Source of the DNA: Rudanella paleaurantiibacter
GTDB taxonomy: Bacteria; Bacteroidota; Bacteroidia; Cytophagales; Spirosomataceae
DNA length: 64,000 nt
Direction of reading: 5' to 3'
Assembly (NCBI RefSeq): GCF_009184635.1
Contig: NZ_WELI01000005.1
Location: forward strand, 124,001 to 188,000
A program made the translations under genes and the position numbers. Under the pieces are notes generated by a model that saw only the letters and a list, made by a program, of their open reading frames with translations, was not told the DNA's origin and searched no databases. The first letter of the stretch is position 1, and each line of letters opens with the position of its first letter. This document shows positions 18,401-26,459 of the stretch, one piece after another.

Positions 18401-18846
18401 AAAATACCCCCCACCTGCCCCGACTCGTCGCGGATGGGCGCAAACGAAAAGGTCATAAACGTCTCTTCCAGATAGCCATAGCGATCCAGAAACATCCGCT
18501 GATCCTTTATGTACGTTCCCTCGCCCTGCTGCCCGTGTGTAAAGGCGTCGCCCACAACGGGCAGGGCGGTCTCCCAGCAGATGCGAAAGTTTTGCCCCAT
18601 CGATTCGGGGTGTTTGGCTCCGCAAATCGGCCGGTAACTGTCATTGTAAATCTGGATCGTTTCAGGCCCCCAGGCAATCAGAATGGGAAAGGTAGACGAT
18701 AAACATAGGCTAACGGATGTGCGTAAACTCTGCGGCCAGGTGTCGACGGGTCCAAGAGCGGTTTTTGACCAATCCATCGACCGAATCAAGGCACCCATTT
18801 CTCCACCGCCCGCCAAAAAATGATTCGACGTTTCGGCTCCTGTCAT
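15427..18846 (-). CDS. Hybrid histidine kinase with two kinase modules and a receiver
   Basis: A 1139-aa cytoplasmic sensor. Order: PAS-like domain (about 40-160), GAF-like domain (165-325), first kinase with His352 (FSNVSHEFRTPL) and ATPase boxes to about 563 (NLLSNAFKYT, GSGIGLSLV), receiver with Asp666 (LILSDIMMPVMDG), second PAS (745-860), coiled linker, and second kinase with His916 (YVASHDLQEPLRK) ending in TGIGLAICQKV. The second kinase is of the phytochrome-like HWE/HisKA type often found with PAS inputs. No membrane segment is seen. Two kinases around one receiver suggest an internal relay. The ATG at 18846 is used since the 31 residues before it are not domain-like. It may signal to the Rcp1-like regulator at 10612. 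Confidence 0.88.
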   Translation of the reverse strand: MTGAETSNHFLAGGGEMGALIRSMDWSKTALGPVDTWPQSLRTSVSLCLSSTFPILIAWGPETIQIYNDSYRPICGAKHPESMGQNFRICWETALPVVGDAFTHGQQGEGTYIKDQRMFLDRYGYLEETFMTFSFAPIRDESGQVGGIFHPITETTDKMLSARRTQVLRDVAALTGQAKTKEAIYENLALGETDFALDLPFLLVYELDEEGTYARLANAVGLSQQYPVPAHLLELNVAQTDWLSELSNTLVINDLLGKMAPLEAGPYPELPHTAVRLPIRLSTRAEPVGFLVAGVSPRRALDPDYLTFYAMLANTISTAFSNVYAYQEEQKRAEALAAIDRAKTAFFSNVSHEFRTPLTLMLGPLEELLQRADVQVSDVKEPIETTHRNALRLLKLVNNLLDFSRTEAGRTRATYRPVDLVGLTVDLASSFRSLIERAGLQYTVDCQPLPSVVYADAEMWEKIVLNLLSNAFKYTLEGEIRVALTAEGNEVVLRVSDTGIGIPAHELPHMFERFHRVEQAGGRTYEGSGIGLSLVHELVQMHGGTIAVTSTEGEGSTFTVRLPLGKAHLPGGQVVEEVHTNRLSPLTESFLKEAGTMLGEMPVAIESGEQDANAPKIPILVVDDNPDMRGYLTRLLQPSFEVRTAVNGADALEQLKTFEPQLILSDIMMPVMDGKALLQNLRQNPATAQIPLIFLSARAGQEARIDGLEAGADDYLVKPFSAQELLTKVRAQIALNLSRRQSETQLRNLVEHAPVAMLLVKGDNLVVELINQAMLDLVQREGEVLGKPLQEALPELVGQPFIDRCQQVFQTGVPDQGWAVPVPINRNGQLETAYFNMLLTPYYEGNTRTGVLEICTDVTELVLASQALAGSEARYRQLSAELDLQVQQRTAELQASVYDLQRSNENLQQFAYVASHDLQEPLRKIQSFGDLLQKQYADQLGEGGEHLTRMQAAANRMSTLIRDLLSFSRISTRQEAVAPVSLAHILQDVLADLEVTIQETGAQMHIEPLPTVPGDRSQLRQLFQNLIANALKFQAPGIAPAIWVREERIEAADLPPTVKPARRARAFHRIDVRDNGIGFDEKYVDRIFQVFQRLHGRNQFSGTGIGLAICQKVASNHGGAIVASSRPGEGSTFSLYLPV

Positions 18847-19179
18847 GATGGAATTAGGCAATATGAAGCTCAATATGGGGTTAAACGCGCCAGTAATCAG
18901 AGATAGTCGGCCCCGGCCGGAAGGGCCCGTTGAACCCACTCGCTTGCCTGTATTACCTACAATGCCGGTATCAGCCTTAGTATCTCTTACTGCCTGCTTG
19001 ATTATTTAAAACAAATTACGGCCCAGACTCCGAAAAGTTTTTATCGATCCGTTAACCTTACTAACTGGCCTTGTTACCCGCTGCCCGAATGGCTGTTAAC
19101 GAATGTACAGCTCCCTAACGCAAAACGCCTGCCCGGCATTGATAACCAGACAGGCGTTTTTGTATTGGAGACTGTTGTT
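18847..19179. other. Intergenic region, 333 bp
   Basis: The stretch between the hybrid kinase start and the isomerase-like gene stop. It holds a GC-rich patch with GGCCCCGGCCGG near 18910 and the terminator at 19122-19160. No RNA gene, repeat or clear promoter box was seen. Confidence 0.5.
19122..19160 (-). terminator. Intrinsic terminator of the isomerase-like gene at 19180
   Basis: Arms AAAACGCCTG (19122-19131) and CAGGCGTTTT (19151-19160) form a stem; on the minus strand it is followed by TTTT. It lies 20 bp after the stop of the minus-strand gene. Confidence 0.75.
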
Positions 19180-20232
19180 TTACAAGCCCAGTACTTTTTT
19201 GTTGAATGCTTCGTCGGCACCGGTACCGGCGAAATCATCAAACGCACGCTCCGTAACCCGGATAATGTGGCTCTCGATGAAGGGGGCACCTTCAGCAGCT
19301 CCCTGCTCCGGGTGTTTTAGGGCACACTCCCACTCCAACACAGCCCAGCCATCGTAGTTGTACTGTGCCAGTTTCGAGAAGATACCGCCAAAATCAACCT
19401 GACCATCGCCCAGCGAACGGAACCGACCGGCCCGCTCAACCCAGCCCTGGAAGCCACCGTACACACCCTGCTTACCCGTTGGGTTGAACTCAGCATCTTT
19501 CACGTGGTATGCATAGATGCGCTCGTGGTAGAAGTCGATAAACTGCAGGTAATCAAGGCACTGCAACACGAAGTGACTCGGGTCATAATTGATACCGGCG
19601 CGGGGGTGATTATTCAGCTTTTCGAGGAACATTTCGAACGTAACGCCGTCGTGCACGTCTTCGCCGGGGTGCAGTTCGTACCCGACGTTGACACCCGCTT
19701 CGTCGAACGCATCCAGGATTGGTTTCCAGCGGTTAGCGAGTTCGGTGAAGCCCGTATCGACCAACCCGGCCGGGCGCTGCGGCCACGGGTACATAAACGG
19801 CCACAACAAGGCACCCGTAAACGACACGTGCGAGGTAAGCCCCAGATTCTGGCTTGCCTTGGCCGCCATCATCAGCTGATTCACGGCCCAGGCCTGCTGA
19901 TCTTTTGGTTTACCCGCCAGTTCGGCCGGCCCGAAACCATCGAACATGGCCGCGTACGAGGGGTGAACGGCTACCAGCTGCCCTTGCAGGTGGGTAGACA
20001 GTTCGGTGATTTCGACGCCAATATCGGCGAGTTTGCCTTTCAGCTCGTCGCAATACGTTTTGCTTTCTGAGGCCTGCTTCAGGTCAATCACCCGCGGGTC
20101 CCAGGTAGGCAGCTGAATGCCTTTATAGCCGAGGTCGGCCATGTAGCGGGCAATGCTTTCGAGCGAGTTAAAGGGTGCTGTATCTCCGAGGAATTGCGCC
20201 AGAAAAACACCTGGCCCTTTCATTGTTTTCAT
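19180..20232 (-). CDS. Sugar phosphate isomerase/epimerase family TIM barrel
   Basis: A 350-aa AP-endonuclease-2-like TIM barrel, cytoplasmic (no signal peptide). Metal-site segments are visible: YELHPGED (Glu), NYDPSHF (Asp, His), YAYHVKDAEF (His, Asp) and AVLEWECAL (Glu). Proteins of this type act as isomerases, epimerases or, in recently described pathways, lyases or hydrolases on keto sugars. The closest partners here are two Gfo/Idh oxidoreductases upstream and an MFS transporter beyond them, so it probably works on an oxidised sugar. A toxin-antitoxin pair separates it from the Gfo/Idh gene. Starts at 20232 and 20223 are both possible. Confidence 0.85.
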   Translation of the reverse strand: MKTMKGPGVFLAQFLGDTAPFNSLESIARYMADLGYKGIQLPTWDPRVIDLKQASESKTYCDELKGKLADIGVEITELSTHLQGQLVAVHPSYAAMFDGFGPAELAGKPKDQQAWAVNQLMMAAKASQNLGLTSHVSFTGALLWPFMYPWPQRPAGLVDTGFTELANRWKPILDAFDEAGVNVGYELHPGEDVHDGVTFEMFLEKLNNHPRAGINYDPSHFVLQCLDYLQFIDFYHERIYAYHVKDAEFNPTGKQGVYGGFQGWVERAGRFRSLGDGQVDFGGIFSKLAQYNYDGWAVLEWECALKHPEQGAAEGAPFIESHIIRVTERAFDDFAGTGADEAFNKKVLGL

Positions 20233-20245
20233 GCGGTTATGTAAG

Positions 20246-20599
20246 CTAAAAGCGAGTAAAATCAATTAATTCCATACAACCCCGTTCTTCCTCTGTATCG
20301 GTCAGGAAAGCATGAATTGTATCATAGTTGCGGATTAGAAGGTCAGCAAGTACCTGTGTTGGCAGATTGCCCGGACGAATAAAAATCACTTTGGGCGGAA
20401 ATCCACGCTGCTGACTCAACGCTGGATAATCATCGTCAAACGTAACGATGCTGTAACCCTCACGCAAGGCTGTTGCCCATACCTGGTTGTCCTCTTGACC
20501 CAATAAATGGAGCCTCACCGACGATTCTGAGCCGGGATAAAAAGAGATGACTTTTTTGACAATCCGCCAGGATATATTCTCGTCGAAAAGAAGCTTCAT
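20246..20599 (-). CDS. DUF5615 family PIN-like protein, putative toxin
   Basis: A 117-aa PIN-like nuclease-fold protein of the DUF5615 (Mut7-C-like) family. It begins MKLLFDENIS with Asp6 and Glu7, has a second acidic cluster at residues 55-57 (VTFDDDYPA), and then GFPPKVIFIRPGN. These acidic residues match the metal site of PIN nucleases, which cut RNA. It overlaps by 4 bp the end of a DUF433 gene, the standard arrangement of this toxin-antitoxin type, in which DUF433 is the presumed antitoxin. It ends 13 bp before the sugar isomerase-like start. Activity is inferred from family. Confidence 0.85.
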   Translation of the reverse strand: MKLLFDENISWRIVKKVISFYPGSESSVRLHLLGQEDNQVWATALREGYSIVTFDDDYPALSQQRGFPPKVIFIRPGNLPTQVLADLLIRNYDTIHAFLTDTEEERGCMELIDFTRF

Positions 20600-20823
20600 T
20601 CGCTGACGACAACTTTTACATGATGGTCGCGGTCAGCAGCCCAGGCTAAACAGGCCAGAATCTGTTCACGCGTCAGGTGCGGGAAATCATCCAGAATTTC
20701 ATCAATATTCATACCGGCAGCCATCCAACCTAACACATCATATACGCTGATACGCGTGCCTGTTATACAGGGGCGACCGAATCGAATATTCGGATTTATA
20801 GATATAATTTCCCGATAGTTCAT
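20596..20823 (-). CDS. DUF433 family protein, putative antitoxin
   Basis: A 75-aa protein with the DUF433 core: INPNIRFGRPCITGTRISVYDVLGWMAAGM, split here as IRFGRPCITGTRI then DVLGWMAAGM, followed by the helix-turn-helix-like DFPHLTREQILACLAWA. DUF433 proteins are VapB45-like antitoxins that bind DNA and the partner PIN-like toxin. The stop overlaps the DUF5615 start by 4 bp, so the two are translationally coupled. The gene lies 67 bp after the start of the Gfo/Idh gene, inside an otherwise metabolic run. Confidence 0.85.
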   Translation of the reverse strand: MNYREIISINPNIRFGRPCITGTRISVYDVLGWMAAGMNIDEILDDFPHLTREQILACLAWAADRDHHVKVVVSE

Positions 20824-20890
20824 GACGCTTCAGAGGTTTACCAGAGCACATACATAACGATGTGTGCTCTGGTAAAGTTACTGAATTCAA

Positions 20891-22036
20891 CTACACTTCA
20901 ACCCAACTTTGCTTCCGGCTTGATTCAAGAATCCGCTCGCAAATGAGCAGTTCGCGGTAGCCATCTTCAAACGTTGGGTACGTGGGGTTCTCCGGTTGCT
21001 TACCTGCTTCAATGGCTGCGTACACCTCTTTGAACATCTGCTTCGAGGTATCGGGGAAACCTTCGTTGTGCCCACCGGGGAAGCTGATCACCGAACGTGT
21101 TTCGGCATGAACGAGCGACGGATCGTCGGTCATGGTTTGGTTGTAGCCGTCGCGGTTACCAATCCAGAGCTGGTTCGGCGATTCCGAATCAAAGGCGAAT
21201 GTTTTCTTAGAGCCCGAAATCTCGATTTTCAGTTGATTCTTACGGCCGGCCGATACCTGCGACACCGTTACCACACCCCGATTCCCGTTGTCGAAACGCA
21301 GTAACACGTTGGCATGGTCTTCGGTGTTGATGGGTACATCGGCGTAATCGTCCGGCTGAAGCATCTTACCCGAATAGGTCTCAACGGGCTTCAACGGCTT
21401 TTTACGGGTTTTGTGAATGGTATTGAAGTCGGCCATCACGGCGGTTGTCTTCACACCCGTCACATACTCCAGAATATCCATCAGGTGCGAGCCAATGTCG
21501 GCAATAGCCCGCGAATCGCCCGACTTATCGGGCTCAAGACGCCAGTTGTAGTCGGTCTCGTAAAAGAGCCAGTCTTGCAGGTACGAGCCAATAATGCTGT
21601 ACACCTCGCCCAGTTCGCCTTTTTCGCGCATCACCTTCATTTGGCGCACCAGCGGGTAATACCGCAGGTTGAAGTGAACGGCATTGACCAGACCCGTTTG
21701 CTTGGCCAGAGCTACCAGTTCCTCGGCTTCGGCCAGATCTTTGGCCAGGGGTTTTTCGCAAATGACGTGCTTACCCGCCAGCAAAGCCGCTTTCGACTGA
21801 CTGTAATGCAGGAAGTTAGGCGTACAGATATGCACGGCCTGAATGTCGTCTTGCTTGAGCAGTTCATCGAACGTGTAAGCGCGGGGAATACCCAGTTGAG
21901 CGGCTTTCGATTCGGCCAGCTCCTGCGTCACTTCGCAGAGGGCAACGACTTCAACATTGGGTAACCGACGGAGTGCTTCAATGTGAGCAGGGCCGATGAA
22001 CCCAGTACCAACAACACCAACTTGGATTTTTTGCAT
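20891..22036 (-). CDS. Gfo/Idh/MocA family oxidoreductase (cytoplasmic)
   Basis: A 381-aa NAD(P)-dependent sugar dehydrogenase. The Rossmann motif is VGVVGTGFIGPAHIEAL at the N-terminus. The catalytic EKP motif is VICEKPLAKDL, and the metal- or substrate-binding stretch is RAIADIGSHLMDILEYVTG with the usual Asp and His. No signal peptide. Homologues oxidise or reduce ring carbons of sugars and inositols. It is followed by the DUF433/DUF5615 pair and the isomerase-like gene, and preceded by another Gfo/Idh gene, all on the minus strand. Confidence 0.88.
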   Translation of the reverse strand: MQKIQVGVVGTGFIGPAHIEALRRLPNVEVVALCEVTQELAESKAAQLGIPRAYTFDELLKQDDIQAVHICTPNFLHYSQSKAALLAGKHVICEKPLAKDLAEAEELVALAKQTGLVNAVHFNLRYYPLVRQMKVMREKGELGEVYSIIGSYLQDWLFYETDYNWRLEPDKSGDSRAIADIGSHLMDILEYVTGVKTTAVMADFNTIHKTRKKPLKPVETYSGKMLQPDDYADVPINTEDHANVLLRFDNGNRGVVTVSQVSAGRKNQLKIEISGSKKTFAFDSESPNQLWIGNRDGYNQTMTDDPSLVHAETRSVISFPGGHNEGFPDTSKQMFKEVYAAIEAGKQPENPTYPTFEDGYRELLICERILESSRKQSWVEV

Positions 22037-22057
22037 TGATTAAGAATTATAATTAAA

Positions 22058-22144
22058 GAGTGAATGAGTGAAAGAGCGAAAGAGTGAGAGAGAGGTACAT
22101 CCGGCAGGTTACTTGCGCCAGCCCACTCTTTCACTCATTCACTC
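22058..22144. repeat. Intergenic palindrome R2 built from GAGTGA-type words
   Basis: Arms 22058-22076 (GAGTGAATGAGTGAAAGAG) and 22126-22144 are perfectly complementary over 19 bp. Each arm is a run of near-identical words, and the left arm is followed by three more degenerate words. The right arm ends 2 bp from the stop of the minus-strand gene at 22147. It lies between two genes on the same strand. Confidence 0.75.
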
Positions 22145-22146
22145 AA

Positions 22147-23298
22147 TCACTCAATAAACTTTGTCCACTTTTCATTAGAGCTGCTCGACGCCAGCACCGT
22201 ATCAATAAACGCCAAACCGCGAACGCCATCGTACACCGATGGGAAATCGTACAGCGGATCAGGCTGCTGACCGTTCATGTGCGCTTTTACGGCAAAGGCA
22301 AAGTTGCGGTAAATATTAGCAAATGCCTCAAAGAATCCTTCGGGGTGGCCCGATGGCATCCGGCCGTGCGCTTTGGCTGCCGCGCTCAAATCACCTACGG
22401 CCGGGCGCAACAGCCGGTGGCCTTCCTGCGATTTGTAGTGCAGGGTGTTGGGCTCCATCTGATGCCACTCCAGGCCGCCAAGCTCACCGTATACGTAGAT
22501 TTTCAGGGCGTTCTCCTCGCCGTTTGAAATCTGACTGGCGTGCAGCACACCTTTAGCCCCGCCCTCAAACCGGAGCAGCACGTTGCCATCGTCGTCGAGC
22601 AAACGGCCCGGCACAAACGTGCTCAGGTCAGCGCATAATTCGTCGATTTTCAGGCCGGTCACGTACTCAGCCAGGTTCTCGGCATGGGTGCCAATATCGC
22701 CCATACAACCGGCCGCGCCCGATTTGGTCGGGTCGGTGCGCCAGATCGCCTGTTTGTAATTGTTGCCTTCTTCGTACTTCGAGAGCCAGCCCTGTGGGTA
22801 CTCGACCACCACTTTCCGAATCTTACCCAGCTTGCCGCTGCGTACGATTTCGCGGGCTTCTTTAATCATCGGATAGCCCGTGTAGTTATGCGTCAGGCCA
22901 AACACCAGCCCGGTTTGCTCCACCACCTTCACCAGTTCTTTGGCTTCTTCCAGGTTGAGCGTCATCGGCTTGTCGCAAATAACGTGGAAACCATTTTCAA
23001 GGGCCATTTTGGCGGGAGGGAAGTGCATATGGTTAGGCGTCACAATAGACACAAAATCCATACGCTCACCTTCGGGCAATTCTTTTTCACGGAGGATCAT
23101 CTCCTCGAAGCTTTCATAAACACGGTTATCGGGCAGATACAGGGCCTTTCCGGTAGCTTTCGATTTTTCGGGTGATTGGCTAAAAACACCACAAACCAAC
23201 TCAATTTCGTTATCAAATGTGGCGGCCCGACGGTGAACAGCTCCTATAAACGCATCGAGGCTACCCCCGATCTGACCCATGCGCAATTTGCGATGCAT
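22147..23298 (-). CDS. Gfo/Idh/MocA family oxidoreductase
   Basis: A 383-aa cytoplasmic sugar dehydrogenase related to, but distinct from, the next gene. N-terminal Rossmann segment [17 protein letters not shown], a modified form of the usual GxGxxG; then [15 protein letters not shown], the EKP-type motif [14 protein letters not shown] (Asp in place of Glu), and [19 protein letters not shown]. The ATG at 23298 gives the expected short N-terminus; a longer frame adds 14 residues. The MFS gene diverges from it 241 bp away, so the shared region probably controls both. The substrate is unknown; a keto or inositol-like sugar is likely. Confidence 0.87.
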   Translation of the reverse strand: MHRKLRMGQIGGSLDAFIGAVHRRAATFDNEIELVCGVFSQSPEKSKATGKALYLPDNRVYESFEEMILREKELPEGERMDFVSIVTPNHMHFPPAKMALENGFHVICDKPMTLNLEEAKELVKVVEQTGLVFGLTHNYTGYPMIKEAREIVRSGKLGKIRKVVVEYPQGWLSKYEEGNNYKQAIWRTDPTKSGAAGCMGDIGTHAENLAEYVTGLKIDELCADLSTFVPGRLLDDDGNVLLRFEGGAKGVLHASQISNGEENALKIYVYGELGGLEWHQMEPNTLHYKSQEGHRLLRPAVGDLSAAAKAHGRMPSGHPEGFFEAFANIYRNFAFAVKAHMNGQQPDPLYDFPSVYDGVRGLAFIDTVLASSSSNEKWTKFIE

Positions 23299-23539
23299 AT
23301 ACTTGCTACTGTTTAAGTTGATGCTGTGAAACGTAATCACTACGGTAGTAAAGTGGCCAAAGGAACCGCTTTACCCGTTGCACAGTGCGATAATTTTTAC
23401 GGCCGGAAATTAGCGTAAATCCATTTTTTTCTAAAATTTTGGCCAAAAAGAACGGTATAAAGGGTAATCTGGCCCTATCCCCTACTTTTTTGGATGATCT
23501 TTCTTTAACTCCAGTCTAAACCCCCTAATTGTCTACCAA

Positions 23540-24796
23540 ATGAACCAAGCTGTCAATCAGTCGCGACTATTTTACGCCAGTTGCTTCGCTCTTATTACCA
23601 CGGCGTTCTCGTTCAGTATCCGGGCGGGTATTCTTGCTCAGTTAGGAACCGAGCTAAGCCTTTCGGCCGAACAATTGGGTTTTATTAACTCGATGTGGTT
23701 TTTGGGCTTCCCCATTTCTATGATCGTCGGCGGTCTGGTGTACTACACCGTTGGCCCCAAAACGATCATGCAAATTGCGTTTGTGTGTCACCTGCTGGGT
23801 ATTCTGCTCACCATCTACGCACAGGGCTACACCACGCTGCTGATTTCAACCTTTTTGATTGGCATCGGTAATGGTTGCACCGAAGCGGCCTGTAACCCTA
23901 TGATTGCCGATATGTACTCGGGCGTTACCATGAACAAAATGCTCAACCGGTTCCACATGTGGTTCCCCGGTGGCATTGTGGTAGGTAGCCTGATCTCGCT
24001 GTTCATGGGACCTGAAAACCTGAACCTTCCCTGGCAGGCGCAGATTTGGGTGATCATGATTCCAACCCTTATCTACGCATTCCTGTTCTTCGGTCAGACA
24101 TTCCCAACCGCCAAAGTGGCCGGTTCAACGTCATTGGCCAGCAACTTCCAGGCTATGCTGACCCCGCTGTACATTTTCATGTTCTGCTGCATGGCCCTGA
24201 CGGCTATCAGCGAGTTCGGTCCGCAGCAGTGGGTAGGTCTGATTATGAGCAAGTCTGGAGCAAGCCCGCTGCTGATTCTGGCGTTGGTAACCGGTCTGAT
24301 GGCCGTTGGCCGTTACTTCGGTGGGCCTATCATTCACAAGCTTGACCAAACGGGTGTACTGCTCGGCGGAGCGGTTTTTGCCGCCATCGGTGTTTACCTC
24401 TTCAGCAGCGTGACGGGTCCAATGGCTTACGTAGCGGCTGTATTCTTCGCTATTGGCGTATGCTACTTCTGGCCAACCATGATCGGTTTCGTGGCCGAGC
24501 GCATTCCGGCTTCGGGCGCCCTGGGTATGTCGGTTATGGGGGGTGTTGGTATGTTCTCTACTTCGATTTTCCAGCCCATCATCGGTGGGTGGATCGATGC
24601 AGAGCGGGCCGTTCAGTCAGCCGCTGGCCAAACCGGCGACGCGCTTGAGCTGGCCGCTGGTCAGGCTACACTGGCCAAAATGACCACCTTCCCAATTATC
24701 CTGATCGTGGCTTTCACGGCGCTTTGGTTCTTCATGCGCAACCGCAAGGTGACCCACGTCGACGAATCGGCGGTAGCCCAGCAGCCTCAGTTGTAA
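23540..24796 (+). CDS. MFS transporter, probably for sugars
   Basis: A 418-aa integral membrane carrier with about 12 hydrophobic segments. Recognisable MFS features are the loop-2 region GPKTIMQIAFVCH, the NGCTEAACNP segment in helix 4 or 5, and the symmetric second half starting near LTPLYIFMFCC. It is divergent from two Gfo/Idh genes, which suggests that it imports the sugar they oxidise. The subfamily resembles hexose or fucose-type carriers, but the substrate cannot be assigned. A strong terminator follows the gene. Confidence 0.85.
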   Translation: MNQAVNQSRLFYASCFALITTAFSFSIRAGILAQLGTELSLSAEQLGFINSMWFLGFPISMIVGGLVYYTVGPKTIMQIAFVCHLLGILLTIYAQGYTTLLISTFLIGIGNGCTEAACNPMIADMYSGVTMNKMLNRFHMWFPGGIVVGSLISLFMGPENLNLPWQAQIWVIMIPTLIYAFLFFGQTFPTAKVAGSTSLASNFQAMLTPLYIFMFCCMALTAISEFGPQQWVGLIMSKSGASPLLILALVTGLMAVGRYFGGPIIHKLDQTGVLLGGAVFAAIGVYLFSSVTGPMAYVAAVFFAIGVCYFWPTMIGFVAERIPASGALGMSVMGGVGMFSTSIFQPIIGGWIDAERAVQSAAGQTGDALELAAGQATLAKMTTFPIILIVAFTALWFFMRNRKVTHVDESAVAQQPQL

Positions 24797-24820
24797 TTCC
24801 AACACGGTTTTACACCGTAC

Positions 24821-24853
24821 AAAAAGCCCCGCAGCAACTTGCGGGGCTTTTTT
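24821..24853 (+). terminator. Intrinsic terminator of the MFS gene
   Basis: AAAAGCCCCGCA and its complement enclose a short loop; the stem is followed by TTTTTTG. It is 25 bp after the MFS stop. Confidence 0.92.
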
Positions 24854-24919
24854 GTTTATTTGCGTTTCCAGCGTCTCATTTTATCACGAAACGCCCCTGT
24901 ACTCTACGACAATTTCACC

Positions 24920-26440
24920 ATGAGACCCCTGCTTCTCCTTTTCTCCCTCCTCCTTTCATCCTGTCTCCTCCGTGCCCAATCACCCGCCTTCATTACCGAT
25001 AGCCTCGACCGCTACATTGGGCGCGGTATGGCCGACTGGCAGATTCCGGGTCTTGCCATTGCGATTGTCAAAGACGGGAAAGTAATTCTTTCGAAAGGGT
25101 TTGGCGTACGCGAAGCCGGAAAAAATGAGCCCGTCGACGAAAACACGTTGTTTCTGATTGCCTCAAACACCAAACTGTTTACGGGTACGGCGCTGGCCAA
25201 ACTGGACGAAGACAAAAAGCTGTCGCTCAACGACAAGGTGACCAAGTTTTTTCCGGATTATCGGCTCTACGACCCCACCTCAACAGCGCTGGTTACCGTG
25301 CGCGATTTGCTCTGCCACCGGCTGGGCACCAAGACGTTTCAGGGCGATTTTACCTTCTGGAACACCAACCTGCCCCGTGCCGAAGTAATCCGGCGAATGC
25401 GTCTTCTGAAACCAACCGGGCAGTTTCGGCAGGATTACGGTTACTGCAACTCAGCCTTCGTGACAGCGGGCGAAATTATTCCAAAAGTAACCGGCCAATC
25501 GTGGGAGGCTTACATCGAAACGAACCTGCTTAAACCACTGGGCATGACCAATACCTACATGCTCACAGCCGGCGCCGAAAACCGCCCTAACATGGCCCGC
25601 CCGCATACCAACAGCTTTGGGGCCTTGCGCCGGATTCCGTACGATGTAGTCGATAACTTAGGACCGGCAGGCAGTATGGTTTCAAGTGTAAAAGACCTGA
25701 GCCAGTGGCTCATGATGCAGCTCGACAGCGGTCGGCTCAACGGGCAACGGATTTTACCCTGGAGTGTGGTTCAACGTACCCGCGACGCCAACACGATTGT
25801 TGGGAGCCGGAAGTCGACGGTACTACCCCGCCATTTTCAAACCTACGGGCTGGGCGTGCTATCGGCCGATTATGCCGGTCGGCAAATTTTCTGGCATACC
25901 GGCGGAGCTTTCGGCTTCGTAACCAATACCTGCTTTGTACCCGAAGAAAAACTCGCTATTACGATTCTCACCAACAACGACAATCAGAGTTTTTTCGAAG
26001 CCTTGCGGTATCAGATTCTGGACGCCTACCTGGGGGTTCCCTACACCAATCGCAGCAACTTTTTTCTGAAGCAGGCCCGTGTGGGCATGGTCGAAGAGCA
26101 GGCTACGCTCAAAGCCCTTGCCGACCGGGTTGCCAAAGGAAATAAACCGCCGATGCCCCTCACGGCCTTTGCCGGAACCTACCGCAACGAACTGTACGGA
26201 AGCATTACGCTGAAGCCAGCCGGTACGGGGCTCGACGTTCTGTTTGAGCATCACCCACGCATGACAGCCCGGCTTGAGTATATGGACGACAACACCTTTC
26301 GGTTGACCTACTCCAACCAGGCATTTGGCGTATTTCCGGCCCGGTTTACGCTCGACGGCACTACCGTAAAGAGTGTGGAAATCAAAGCCAGCGACTTCGT
26401 GGAGTACGATCCGTACGTGTTTACCAAAGTAGACCGTTGA
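24920..26440 (+). CDS. Secreted serine hydrolase of the beta-lactamase class C family
   Basis: A 506-aa exported protein. Signal peptide at residues 1-20 (LLLLFSLLLSSCLLRAQ). The beta-lactamase-like domain covers about residues 25-370: catalytic SxxK in IASNTKLF, YxN-type motif as YGYCNSAF, and HTGG (WHTGGAFGF) in place of KTG. The C-terminal 100 residues (TAFAGTYRNELYGSITLKP) resemble the DUF3471 domain often fused to such hydrolases. These enzymes are usually esterases or peptidases rather than antibiotic-resistance enzymes. The start at 24920 follows the terminator of the MFS gene; the longer frame would begin inside that hairpin. Confidence 0.87.
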   Translation: MRPLLLLFSLLLSSCLLRAQSPAFITDSLDRYIGRGMADWQIPGLAIAIVKDGKVILSKGFGVREAGKNEPVDENTLFLIASNTKLFTGTALAKLDEDKKLSLNDKVTKFFPDYRLYDPTSTALVTVRDLLCHRLGTKTFQGDFTFWNTNLPRAEVIRRMRLLKPTGQFRQDYGYCNSAFVTAGEIIPKVTGQSWEAYIETNLLKPLGMTNTYMLTAGAENRPNMARPHTNSFGALRRIPYDVVDNLGPAGSMVSSVKDLSQWLMMQLDSGRLNGQRILPWSVVQRTRDANTIVGSRKSTVLPRHFQTYGLGVLSADYAGRQIFWHTGGAFGFVTNTCFVPEEKLAITILTNNDNQSFFEALRYQILDAYLGVPYTNRSNFFLKQARVGMVEEQATLKALADRVAKGNKPPMPLTAFAGTYRNELYGSITLKPAGTGLDVLFEHHPRMTARLEYMDDNTFRLTYSNQAFGVFPARFTLDGTTVKSVEIKASDFVEYDPYVFTKVDR

Positions 26441-26459
26441 AGTCGACGGAAGTTACAAA

